This document shows positions 32,857-41,360 of a stretch of DNA of 64,000 bases, in pieces. The stretch spans positions 496,001 through 560,000 of the forward strand of contig CAWCGU010000006.1 of NCBI GenBank assembly GCA_963795195.1, given 5' to 3'. The notes below the pieces were generated by a model, which did not search any database, was not told the origin of the DNA, and saw nothing but the letters and a program-made list of their open reading frames with translations. Each line of letters starts with the position of its first letter. Position 1 is the first letter of the stretch. This DNA comes from CAWCGU01 sp963795195 (GTDB taxonomy: Bacteria; Actinomycetota; Thermoleophilia; Solirubrobacterales; 70-9). Both the position numbers and the translations under genes were made by a program.

Positions 32857-35800
32857 TCAGAACAGCTGGTAGCAGCCCTTGATCCCGGCCTTGGCCTGCA
32901 CTCCGCCCCCAAAATCGGACTTCGGGAAGGGCCCCTTGCCCGACAACTTGACCTTGCCTGTGGTCTCGATGCTGAGTGGCCCGACCCCCACGCCGGCTTT
33001 GCTGCTCACCTCGAAGCAATCGAGGCTGAGATCGAGCCCGGCGCTTCCCTTGGCCAGTCCGAACTTCGCTGACGCCTCGACGAACGCCGACGCCCCCGTC
33101 TTCGGTACGTTCGCGGAGAACTCGGCTGAGATCCCCCCACCTGCGCCAACGCCGAACTCCCCGCACACTGACATATTGAACTCGCCGTTGGTGTAGCCAT
33201 AGGAGACCTTGGCGCCCCCACCGGCCGCGGCGTAATAGCTGAAGCCAACGGTGACCGCATCCAGCCCCGTGGGGTCACGCTGGGCGATCGGGTCACCATC
33301 GACGTATGAGTAGAGGTTCGTCGCGCTGGCGCCATGGAGACCCGGGTCGCGCGCCGTCCAGCGCCCTGCCGACGGCTCGTAGTCGCGCAGGCCGAAACGG
33401 ACGAGATTTGTCAGCTCGTCGGGGATACCGCCGGCGTAGCCGATCGGCAGGTCGAAGCCCGGCACGGTGTCCTGCTGCTGCACCCCGAAGGCGGTGTAGC
33501 GAACCTTCTTGACCACGGCGCCGGCGCTGTCAGTCACCACCCGTGGGCTGCCGACCTGGTCGGTGGCGACGAAGTAGCGGGAGCCGTCGCGGTCCAAAGC
33601 GATCAGCAGATCCTGGTCGTCGTACCAAAGGTAGGTGAAGATCCCGTTCTCGTCGCGAACGGCGCTCAGCTGGAACGGGTTGCCGGGATTAGCGTAGAAG
33701 TACTCGCGCACAGCCCCCCCGTCGACAGTGCGAGTCACCCGGCGGCCGAAAGCGTCGTAGCCGTAGCGGATCTCTTGATCATCGACCTCCGCCCGGATCA
33801 GATCCCCGCGGGTGCTGTACTCGAACCCGTCGGTGCCGCGCTGGGAGAGATAGCCGTCCGCGTTGTACTCGTAGTCGATGCTGCCCCGCGCCTGCAACTG
33901 GTCCGCCTCGTTGAACGACGCTTGGGTGCCGGTCGCGCTGGTGCGGTTGCCGTTGGAGTCGTAGGAATAGGACTCGGTGACCGTTCCGTTCTCGCGCACT
34001 TGGAGCAGACGCCCGCTGGCGTCGTAGCCATAGTCGAAGGTCCTGGCGGCCTCACCCACCACCGCCTCGGTCCTGGTGACGAGTCTGCCCGCCGTGTCGT
34101 AGGAGTAGTCGGTGTCGTAAACCTGGCTTGAGTTGACGGTGTGAGTACGGCCATTCATGCGACCGAGCGCGTCATGGCTGCGCGCCGAACTGAGGTTCGC
34201 GGCGCTGACGGCGCTGACCGTTCCGCCGGGTCCCGAACGGTTGAACGTAAAGGGCCCGACGCCGGTGACAAGGCCGTCGTTGTCGCGCGTGATCGTCGCA
34301 TTGACAATGTCCGCGCCGCTGGTGAAGTTGGTCGAGGTGAGCCTGAGATCGTTGTTGAAAGTGAGGTCCAGGTCCGACTCCGTCGCCCCCGTGGTCTCGA
34401 ACTCGGTCACGACCGGGCCGTCGTAGGTGAGCCCGAGGGTCGACGAGGGGCCACCGCTCACAGTTCTGGTCAGCTCTGTCGCCCTGGTGGTGTCATCCGA
34501 GTAGCCGAGGGTCGTCGAGCCGGTCGGCGACTGGAAGCCGGTGAAACGCTTCGTCGCGTCGTAGGTGTTCTGTTCCTGGCGGCCGCCCCCACCGGTGCTC
34601 GTGGCCACGCCGCGGTCCTGATCCCAGGTCCAGGCATAGCCCGTGTCGGAGCCGGGCGGATCGAAGCTCGCCGGCAGGCCGTCGGGGGTGTAGCCGAGGC
34701 CCGTCTCTCCGCCTCGCGGATGGGTGATCTTCGTGAGGTTGCCGTCGACGTCATAGTCGTAGTAGTAGGACTGGCCGTTCGGCAGTTCCAGCTCGGTCAA
34801 CCGATCGGCGGCGTCGTATGCGTAGCTCGTCACCTCACCGGCCGCGTTGGTGCTGCTCGCAACCCGGTTGGCGGAGTCGTAGGCGTAGGTGACCGACTGG
34901 GTGCCGGCGGTGACGCTGACGAGCCGGCCCTGGGCGTCGTAGGCGTAGCTCGTGGGCGCGAGTGGTCCACTAGCTCCGTCGCGATCCTGACTGAGCGGCC
35001 GGCCGTTCGCATCGAGGGTCATCACGCCGGTGCGGTTGAGCGGCGAACGCACAGTGATCGAGTTGTCGGGACGGCTGTAGGTCAGCACCGTCGCGCGCCC
35101 GTTGACCGTCGTGGTCAGCGTCTGCCCCGTAAAGCTCTGCGGGTCGTCGGGGTTCGCGAAGGTCGCGGTTTGGGCGAGCGTGGTCGTGCGCGTCTGGCCG
35201 GACGGCAGGCGCAGCGTCTGCGTGCTGGCGCTTGGCACGGTCATCCCGAAGCGAGGATCGGGACCCGGGGTCGCCGTCGTCACCATGCCGTCCGACGCCG
35301 TGTGGGTGGTCACGCCGGCGGCATCCGTCAGCGACACCTCCTCTGCCCCGCCCGGGTAGACGACGCTGCGCCGCGTATCGCCGTCGATCTGCAGCTCGGT
35401 CTCATAGACGGTCTCCTGGCCGCCGTTGGTGCGCGCCGTGACCGTCGAGGAGCTGTTGTCCTCGACGCGCTCGAAGGTGTTCACCCGTCCACCGGCGTTA
35501 GTGGCGGTCACGACTCGGCCCACATCGTTGTACTCGAACATCGAGGCGGCGCCGCTCGGCTTCTCGAAGCGGGTCAGTAGGCCTCCCTCTTGGTAGGTCA
35601 AGTCGACGGCCTCCCCGGCCGGATTCGCGATCGACGCCAGGTAGCCGTCGTTGCCGATCGCAAAACTCGTGCGCTGGCCGCCGGGCGCGACGATCGCCAA
35701 CGGACGGCCTTCGGCGTCGCGCTCGATGATCGTCTCGTTGCCGTAGCCGTCGGTGATCGAGATCAGCCGACCCGCGCTGTCGTAGCCAAAGGACTGGAGC

Positions 35801-38800
35801 GTCACTCCAGTCAGCGGGTCCTTCGTGTTCAGGTGCCGCCCGCTCCCGGACAAACCGTAGGTCTCGGTTCCGTCCGGACTGGGAATGATTCCTCCGGATC
35901 CTGTCTCGGGGTACGGGTTGTCGGCGCGCATCAGGTAGTGGCGGCTGTCGGTGAAGACGATGTCCCCGTCCGGCTCGGCGATCAGGCCCTTGGCGTGGCC
36001 GTCGAGGCAGACGCGCGTGGCGAGCTTTCCGGTGGTGTCCTTGTGCTCGCAGGGGGTGACCTGATAGGCGCCGACCGCCTGGCGGACCAGACCGCTGTCA
36101 TCGACGCGGAAGATCACCTCCTCGGCATTGGCGCCGCTGCCGCCGGTTCGCGCGCGAATCAGCAGGTCACCATCGGGCAGGACGGCGAGTCCCTCGGGGG
36201 AGTAGACGGGGTTGTTAACCGCCTCTTGCCCAAAAACAGTCGCGTTGGTCGTGCCGTTGCCGGCTACCCGCGTGATGTTGCCCTCGATCCCGACGCGCTG
36301 GACGACGTTGTCACCGCCGTCGGTGATATAGATGCCGCCATCGGGACCGACCTCAAGCGCCTGCACGTCCTCGAGTTCGTGGTTCAGCGCCGGCTCTCCC
36401 TCTCCCAGGTCCTGGTTGAGGTTCGGATCGCTGCCCGTGGGCCCACCGGCAACGGTAGTGACGATTCCGCCCGGGTCGATCTTGCGGACGTAGGCCCGAC
36501 CGGTGACGTTGTTCTCCTCCGCGAAGTAGATCGTGCCGTCGGGAGCGACATCGATGTCGCGGGGGCGGTGAACCTGCGCCTGCGTGGCAAGTCCTCCCTC
36601 GTTGTGCGGAACATTGGAGTCGTCCGCGGTCGTCCACGGAATACCAGCGACTGTGCTGACGATTCCGCTGGGGTCGATCTTCTTGATGTAGCCCGTGACC
36701 TGGTTTGCGCCGCGGGCCGATACATAGACGCTGCCGTCCGGACCGACGCCCAGGCCGTTAGGGTCGTTGGTGCCGAAGCTTGCCTGCGTAGCCGGCCCGC
36801 CGTCGCCGCTGGGCTCGGCCGTCACCCCCGGGCCGGAGCAAGTCCGGTTGTCAGCGTAGACATCCATGTGCTCCCCATCCGGGCTGATCCTTAGTATCCG
36901 ACCCGCGTTGCCGAAGCAATAGTCACGCAGGATGTAGATGCTGCCGTCGGGGCCGCGGTCGATGTCCTGGAGGTAGTCGATACTGTACTTCAGCGGCGAG
37001 CCTCCGTTGACTGGGTTGCCTGAACCTCCCGTGCCGCCGCCCGCGATGTGACTGACTGTCGCACCCACCAGTTCGCTTCGCACTGTTTGGCCACTGCCGA
37101 GGTTGAGTGAGCCGTCCACGGGGTCGTAGCCGTGGTGCACGTCGAGCGCCCAGCCGCCAAGGCCGGAGGCGGGCAGGGCGTCCCAGTTGCCGAGGGTCCG
37201 GGTCGCGGTGGTCGCCATCGCGATCATGCAGTTGGGAAACTCAGGCGACCCGTCGATGAACTGGATGCGGTAGCTGGGCGGAGTGGTGGTGCAGTCCCTC
37301 CTGAACGTCAATGGCTGCCCGGTGTTGGCCGAGGCCGCAGCGAAGGCGCGCTCGCGGGACGCGTTGGCGAGGAACCAGTACGGCTGATACATGTACTCGA
37401 GCTCGATCGTGGCTTTCGGTCGTCCCTGAACGGGCCGCCCGTAGCCATCGAGGCCGTCCCAGACGACAGGCGCGGAGATGTTCGGTCCGACATCGGGCAG
37501 CGCGTCGCACTTCGCGCGGGCTTCGTCCCATGGGGGGGCGGGATACGTGGCGTACTCCGAATCGCACCAGGTTTGGACGGACCGCTGACCCTGGATGTCC
37601 ATCGTCAGTCTGATCATCCCCAGGCCCGGTGGAAGGGTGCTTCCTGTGACCGGGACGCTGACGAAGTCGTCAGCCGTCCAGCCGAGCGTGCGGTCGTTCT
37701 GGTAGACCAGCTCGTAGGGGGTGCCGGTGACCGGAATTGTCTCGTTGACGGTCTGCGTCTCGCAACCGACGGTTGAGAGGATCGAGCGCGGGCAGGGGTC
37801 CTTGGGATCTTTCCATTTGAACTCCGGCAGCTTGGGCGGCCGAGCGCCGGGCGGCGGCCCGTAGGGCCAGTTGTGGTCCCAGGGCGTGAAGTGGGTGATC
37901 TCGACACGCCAGAGCTCCTGTGGTGGGTCGTAGAGGTTGGCGAGGCGGGCACGTTCGGCCTCGGTGATTCCCTTGGCGGCCAAGGCACCTGCGGAATCGG
38001 CGGCACCGTCACCCGTGATGTCGAGGTCGGCGAGTCCGGCTGTCTCAGAGACAACCTTGATGACGAAGCCGTTTTTGGCCGGAACCCACTGCGCCCTCTC
38101 CTCGTCGTAGTAGCCGGTCGGTACGGGACTGCCTACGGGCGCCCCGACGAAGTTCTCGGTGTAGTTGATGATCGGCTCGTCGAAGCGCACATCAGTCGCC
38201 CCAGCCGCCTCGGCCTGGTCGACGGAGAACTCGACCGCATAGGTGTAGCCGGAGTTCGGCGGCAGTTCGCCCGGCATCGCCGCGGTGCCCGAGTCTCCGA
38301 CCGTGTACTCGGTCGCGCGCACGTTCATCAGACCGTTGAGTGGCTGGGTTGAGCCATCGGGGAGCTCCATCGTCGCGTCGGCGCCTTCAGGGAAGAGCAG
38401 CGTTGCCTGCCGCGTGCCGTCAAGGTCCTCGGATTCGGTTCCCTGCGCGACCTGGAAGGCGGCACCGGAGTCAGAGTCGACGGTCGTCACCGCCGGGTCC
38501 CAGCGGGTCAGGGCAACAGGTTCGGCGATCAGATAGTCGCGCCAGGGTGGTTCGACGGTGCGCTGGATCGAGATATAGCCGTCGCGTTCGAAGACCAGGG
38601 TCACCGGGCCGCCGCCGTTGACGGCCATGTCGAAGCCGCCCTTTTCGTCGGTGTGCGTCAGGCCGTACTCGGGGTGGTCAAGGATGCTGATCGTGACGTT
38701 CCCAAGCGGCTCGAAGTCCGTGTCGAAGACCTCGCCGCGCAGCACGGCGACCTTGTCGGGATCGATGGCGCCATCCGAGACGCCGGTCTGTACGGGGTTG

Positions 38801-39525
38801 GCGCCCGTGTAGAGGAAGGAAGTCGCGTCGTAGAGGGAGGTCGGTACCCCGGGAGGCAGCGGAGGGGCGAACGGAGGCTCGGGGGGATCCGGCGGGTCGC
38901 TGGGATCGACTGGGGTCCCAGGGTCAGCGGGTGCCGGATCCGTTCCTGCGCCATCTGCGCCGGGGGGGGTTGGCTCGCTTGGGAAGACAAACCCCGGGAC
39001 GTCGAGCCCGACCAGGATCAGGATGAACTGGTCAAACGAGGAGCCGGTACCGCAGAGGACGCGGACCAGCATGCCGGCGAGCACCTGCGCGGTCGCCTTC
39101 GGCAGGCCGGCGGTCGAGGTCAGCTTCGGCTTGCCCGCCAGCACGGCAGCGGGGCAGAGCTTCTTGGCGGCGGTGGGCTTGGTCAATCCGTTGGCCAGCT
39201 CCTTTGACGGCGCAAGCAGGGAACGTGCCAGCGTCAGTGCCGGCGGCTTGGGCTTGACCGCGGCAATGCGAAGGTTCGCCGCCACCACCAGCGTCTGCAC
39301 CTTGCCGCTTTTGGGCTTGCCCGACTGGACGAGTGAAAGCACGTCGGCAGCCGGCTTCAGCGCCTTCGGCTTCGGCACGCCGGCCGTCTGGATCAGCGCC
39401 GCGCTCACCTGGCCCTCGGCCGGGGAGGGCAGCTTCAGCTGGTTCGAGCCCGTGGGCTCGGCGTGAGCGGCGGCGGGGACGCCCAGTGCCAACAGCGTGC
39501 CGGCCAGAAGCACGAGGCGCCTCAC
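32857..39525 (-). CDS. Giant secreted RHS/YD-repeat protein with NHL propeller
   Basis: 2222 residues from GTG 39525, chosen because GTGA overlaps the upstream stop and GGAGAG precedes it; ATG codons at 39540 and 39546 are alternatives. Signal peptide RRLVLLAGTLLALGVPAAAH, then a Lys/Pro-rich region, an acidic Pro linker, a carboxypeptidase-regulatory-like domain (about 258-325, EVFDTDFEPLGNVTISILD), NHL blades (about 850-1180, GLGVGPDGSVYVSARG), YD repeats (about 1240-2050, YDAAGRL/YGYDAFGRR types) and an RHS core end YEPSAGRWTARDPG, then LYSYVDGDPIAQRDPTGLD. The last about 130 residues are Gly-rich and beta-like with three Cys, an unrecognised tip domain. It is third in the secreted operon. 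Confidence 0.9.
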   Translation of the reverse strand: MRRLVLLAGTLLALGVPAAAHAEPTGSNQLKLPSPAEGQVSAALIQTAGVPKPKALKPAADVLSLVQSGKPKSGKVQTLVVAANLRIAAVKPKPPALTLARSLLAPSKELANGLTKPTAAKKLCPAAVLAGKPKLTSTAGLPKATAQVLAGMLVRVLCGTGSSFDQFILILVGLDVPGFVFPSEPTPPGADGAGTDPAPADPGTPVDPSDPPDPPEPPFAPPLPPGVPTSLYDATSFLYTGANPVQTGVSDGAIDPDKVAVLRGEVFDTDFEPLGNVTISILDHPEYGLTHTDEKGGFDMAVNGGGPVTLVFERDGYISIQRTVEPPWRDYLIAEPVALTRWDPAVTTVDSDSGAAFQVAQGTESEDLDGTRQATLLFPEGADATMELPDGSTQPLNGLMNVRATEYTVGDSGTAAMPGELPPNSGYTYAVEFSVDQAEAAGATDVRFDEPIINYTENFVGAPVGSPVPTGYYDEERAQWVPAKNGFVIKVVSETAGLADLDITGDGAADSAGALAAKGITEAERARLANLYDPPQELWRVEITHFTPWDHNWPYGPPPGARPPKLPEFKWKDPKDPCPRSILSTVGCETQTVNETIPVTGTPYELVYQNDRTLGWTADDFVSVPVTGSTLPPGLGMIRLTMDIQGQRSVQTWCDSEYATYPAPPWDEARAKCDALPDVGPNISAPVVWDGLDGYGRPVQGRPKATIELEYMYQPYWFLANASRERAFAAASANTGQPLTFRRDCTTTPPSYRIQFIDGSPEFPNCMIAMATTATRTLGNWDALPASGLGGWALDVHHGYDPVDGSLNLGSGQTVRSELVGATVSHIAGGGTGGSGNPVNGGSPLKYSIDYLQDIDRGPDGSIYILRDYCFGNAGRILRISPDGEHMDVYADNRTCSGPGVTAEPSGDGGPATQASFGTNDPNGLGVGPDGSVYVSARGANQVTGYIKKIDPSGIVSTVAGIPWTTADDSNVPHNEGGLATQAQVHRPRDIDVAPDGTIYFAEENNVTGRAYVRKIDPGGIVTTVAGGPTGSDPNLNQDLGEGEPALNHELEDVQALEVGPDGGIYITDGGDNVVQRVGIEGNITRVAGNGTTNATVFGQEAVNNPVYSPEGLAVLPDGDLLIRARTGGSGANAEEVIFRVDDSGLVRQAVGAYQVTPCEHKDTTGKLATRVCLDGHAKGLIAEPDGDIVFTDSRHYLMRADNPYPETGSGGIIPSPDGTETYGLSGSGRHLNTKDPLTGVTLQSFGYDSAGRLISITDGYGNETIIERDAEGRPLAIVAPGGQRTSFAIGNDGYLASIANPAGEAVDLTYQEGGLLTRFEKPSGAASMFEYNDVGRVVTATNAGGRVNTFERVEDNSSSTVTARTNGGQETVYETELQIDGDTRRSVVYPGGAEEVSLTDAAGVTTHTASDGMVTTATPGPDPRFGMTVPSASTQTLRLPSGQTRTTTLAQTATFANPDDPQSFTGQTLTTTVNGRATVLTYSRPDNSITVRSPLNRTGVMTLDANGRPLSQDRDGASGPLAPTSYAYDAQGRLVSVTAGTQSVTYAYDSANRVASSTNAAGEVTSYAYDAADRLTELELPNGQSYYYDYDVDGNLTKITHPRGGETGLGYTPDGLPASFDPPGSDTGYAWTWDQDRGVATSTGGGGRQEQNTYDATKRFTGFQSPTGSTTLGYSDDTTRATELTRTVSGGPSSTLGLTYDGPVVTEFETTGATESDLDLTFNNDLRLTSTNFTSGADIVNATITRDNDGLVTGVGPFTFNRSGPGGTVSAVSAANLSSARSHDALGRMNGRTHTVNSSQVYDTDYSYDTAGRLVTRTEAVVGEAARTFDYGYDASGRLLQVRENGTVTESYSYDSNGNRTSATGTQASFNEADQLQARGSIDYEYNADGYLSQRGTDGFEYSTRGDLIRAEVDDQEIRYGYDAFGRRVTRTVDGGAVREYFYANPGNPFQLSAVRDENGIFTYLWYDDQDLLIALDRDGSRYFVATDQVGSPRVVTDSAGAVVKKVRYTAFGVQQQDTVPGFDLPIGYAGGIPDELTNLVRFGLRDYEPSAGRWTARDPGLHGASATNLYSYVDGDPIAQRDPTGLDAVTVGFSYYAAAGGGAKVSYGYTNGEFNMSVCGEFGVGAGGGISAEFSANVPKTGASAFVEASAKFGLAKGSAGLDLSLDCFEVSSKAGVGVGPLSIETTGKVKLSGKGPFPKSDFGGGVQAKAGIKGCYQLF

Positions 39526-41360
39526 CGCAGCACTCTCCATTTCCACACGGCCGGGCTGAAGTCGAGATTGAAGAGCAGGTCCGCTCCCGACAGGGTCAGT
39601 GTGTGGCGGCCCGGCTTGAGCCCCCTGAACGTGGCCGGAGATTGGCAGACCTCGAACTCGCCCTTGTCGAGCTTGCAGAAGAAGCTGAGCAGGGGCTCGG
39701 TCGTGTCGAAAGTGAACGCGGCCTTCCGCTTAGAGGTCGACTTCTTGGGGCCGCTAAGTATCGAGACCTCAGGAGCAAGTGTGTCGGCGGCTGGCCCGGG
39801 ATTTGGATCACCGGGCGGGGGGTTGGAGTCGCCGGGTGGCGCCGGAGGCGCCGCCACCGTGATCGAGTGCTGCGTAGAGGCCTGCGGTCCGCCGTTGCAA
39901 TGAGCAGTCTGACCGGTGAAGACCGGGTCGGTCGAGCAGCCGGCGTCGTCACTGACCGTGAGGGTCACGGTGTAGTCGCCCGCTGCCGCGTAGGTGTGGC
40001 TGGGAGTGGGGCCGCCGTTCGGAAGGACTGAGCCGTCCCCGAACTTCCAGTCGTAGGAGATCGGATCCCCCTCGGGGTCGGTCGTGACGCCTGCGTTGAA
40101 AGTCGTCACCGAACCTGCGGTCGCCGGGGAAGCGACGAATGACGCGACCGGCGGCTGATCGGGGCGGATTGCGAGCGAGTTCGCATCGGGGATGTTGACG
40201 CCGATTGCGAACGGTGATCCGGACACCTGCGTTGGCGCGCCGGAGGCTGCGAGCGAGAAGACGCCAAGATCGCTGGCCTTCTGCTGGACGACAAAGAGGT
40301 GCGTGCCGCGAGGGTTGACGGTGGCCGCGGCCGGTTCGACGGCCGTCCCGATCGCGAACGGTGAGCCGGTAAGCGGCGCGAGCGCGCCGGATTCGGCAAT
40401 CTCGTAAGCCGAGATCGTGTCGTTGGCACGGTTTGTCGCGTAGAGGTGTCCGCCGTCAGGCGCGATCGCCAGCCCGAGGATGGCACCGCTCGACGGCGCG
40501 CCGGTGGGATAGGGCGATCCCGTGATCTCGGCGACTGCGCCCGAGGCCTGGACCTCGAATGCCCCAACCGCCCCGGCCGGGCTGCCACCACCAACGGGGA
40601 CCTGCCCGAAAAGGTATGCATGCCTGCCGTCGGGGGTGATCCGGATCTGTCTGACCGTGTTCAGATTCGACGAATAGGGGAACGGTGACCCGGGCAGGGG
40701 GGTCAGGCCGCCGGAGGCTGAGATCTCGAAGCCGGTGAGCACCGGGGTGTTGGCGTGCGTCACATACAGGTATCGGGAGTCAGGTGTGACAGCCAGCTCC
40801 GCTCCGGCGGTCGCCCCGGTGTCAGTCGGGTCGCCGAGCAGCGTCAGGCCTCCGTCTGCTCCGATCGAAAACCTGGAAATCGTGTTTGCCGACCCCTTGA
40901 GAAAGAACAGGTGTTTTCCGTTCGGGGTGATGGCGACCATGACACCGCCATTGCCCGTGCTGCCGGTGGCGAACGGCGAACCGGCAATGGGGCTCAACGC
41001 GCCGTGGGCCATCACCTCGAGCCCGGACACGGTCGAGCCGCTGAGGTTCGCCACATACACGTGGCGGCCATTGGGCGACACGGCGGAGCCCAGCGGGGAG
41101 GAGAGCCCGGCGCCGCCGAAAGGAGAGCCGGAAACTGGGACGGCCTGACCCGTGTTGCTGACGGCGATGGATGCGACATTCGCCGAGCCGCGGCCGATGA
41201 CGAAGACGTTGTCATTGGCCACGGCGCTGGGGGGAACTGCCAGGAGGAGGCCCGCCAACATGACCACCGCTCCGGTGCAGGCACCGGCGCCCATGCGCCT
41301 GGGGATTGCCGAGCGCCATCCCGGCCGACGCCATCGAAGACTTAAGTGGTTCTCGCTCAC
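39522..41360 (-). CDS. Secreted YVTN-type propeller with PKD and Ig-like domains
   Basis: 612 residues from GTG 41360; GTGA overlaps the previous stop by 4 bp. The signal-anchor region (MGAGACTGAVVMLAGLLLAV, then PPSAVA) is preceded by a basic stretch. A seven-blade propeller of lactonase/YVTN type follows (VSPNGRHVYVANLSGSTVSG, ITPDGRHAYLFG, IAPDGGHLYATNRANDTISA). Next is a PKD domain (YDWKFGDGSVLPNGG, then SHTYAAAGDYTVTLTVSDD), a Pro/Gly linker and a C-terminal Ig-like domain with a Cys pair (FFCKLDKGEFEVCQSPATF). Probably a surface-exposed binding protein. The fused upstream reading frame to 41894 is shadow sequence. Confidence 0.88.
   Translation of the reverse strand: MSENHLSLRWRRPGWRSAIPRRMGAGACTGAVVMLAGLLLAVPPSAVANDNVFVIGRGSANVASIAVSNTGQAVPVSGSPFGGAGLSSPLGSAVSPNGRHVYVANLSGSTVSGLEVMAHGALSPIAGSPFATGSTGNGGVMVAITPNGKHLFFLKGSANTISRFSIGADGGLTLLGDPTDTGATAGAELAVTPDSRYLYVTHANTPVLTGFEISASGGLTPLPGSPFPYSSNLNTVRQIRITPDGRHAYLFGQVPVGGGSPAGAVGAFEVQASGAVAEITGSPYPTGAPSSGAILGLAIAPDGGHLYATNRANDTISAYEIAESGALAPLTGSPFAIGTAVEPAAATVNPRGTHLFVVQQKASDLGVFSLAASGAPTQVSGSPFAIGVNIPDANSLAIRPDQPPVASFVASPATAGSVTTFNAGVTTDPEGDPISYDWKFGDGSVLPNGGPTPSHTYAAAGDYTVTLTVSDDAGCSTDPVFTGQTAHCNGGPQASTQHSITVAAPPAPPGDSNPPPGDPNPGPAADTLAPEVSILSGPKKSTSKRKAAFTFDTTEPLLSFFCKLDKGEFEVCQSPATFRGLKPGRHTLTLSGADLLFNLDFSPAVWKWRVLR

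Noticed and set aside
34141..36894. Two long plus-strand frames opposite the RHS gene (34141-35580 and 35590-36894)
   Set aside because: Valine/Gly/Arg-rich shadows of YD and NHL repeat coding; no start signals or recognisable fold.
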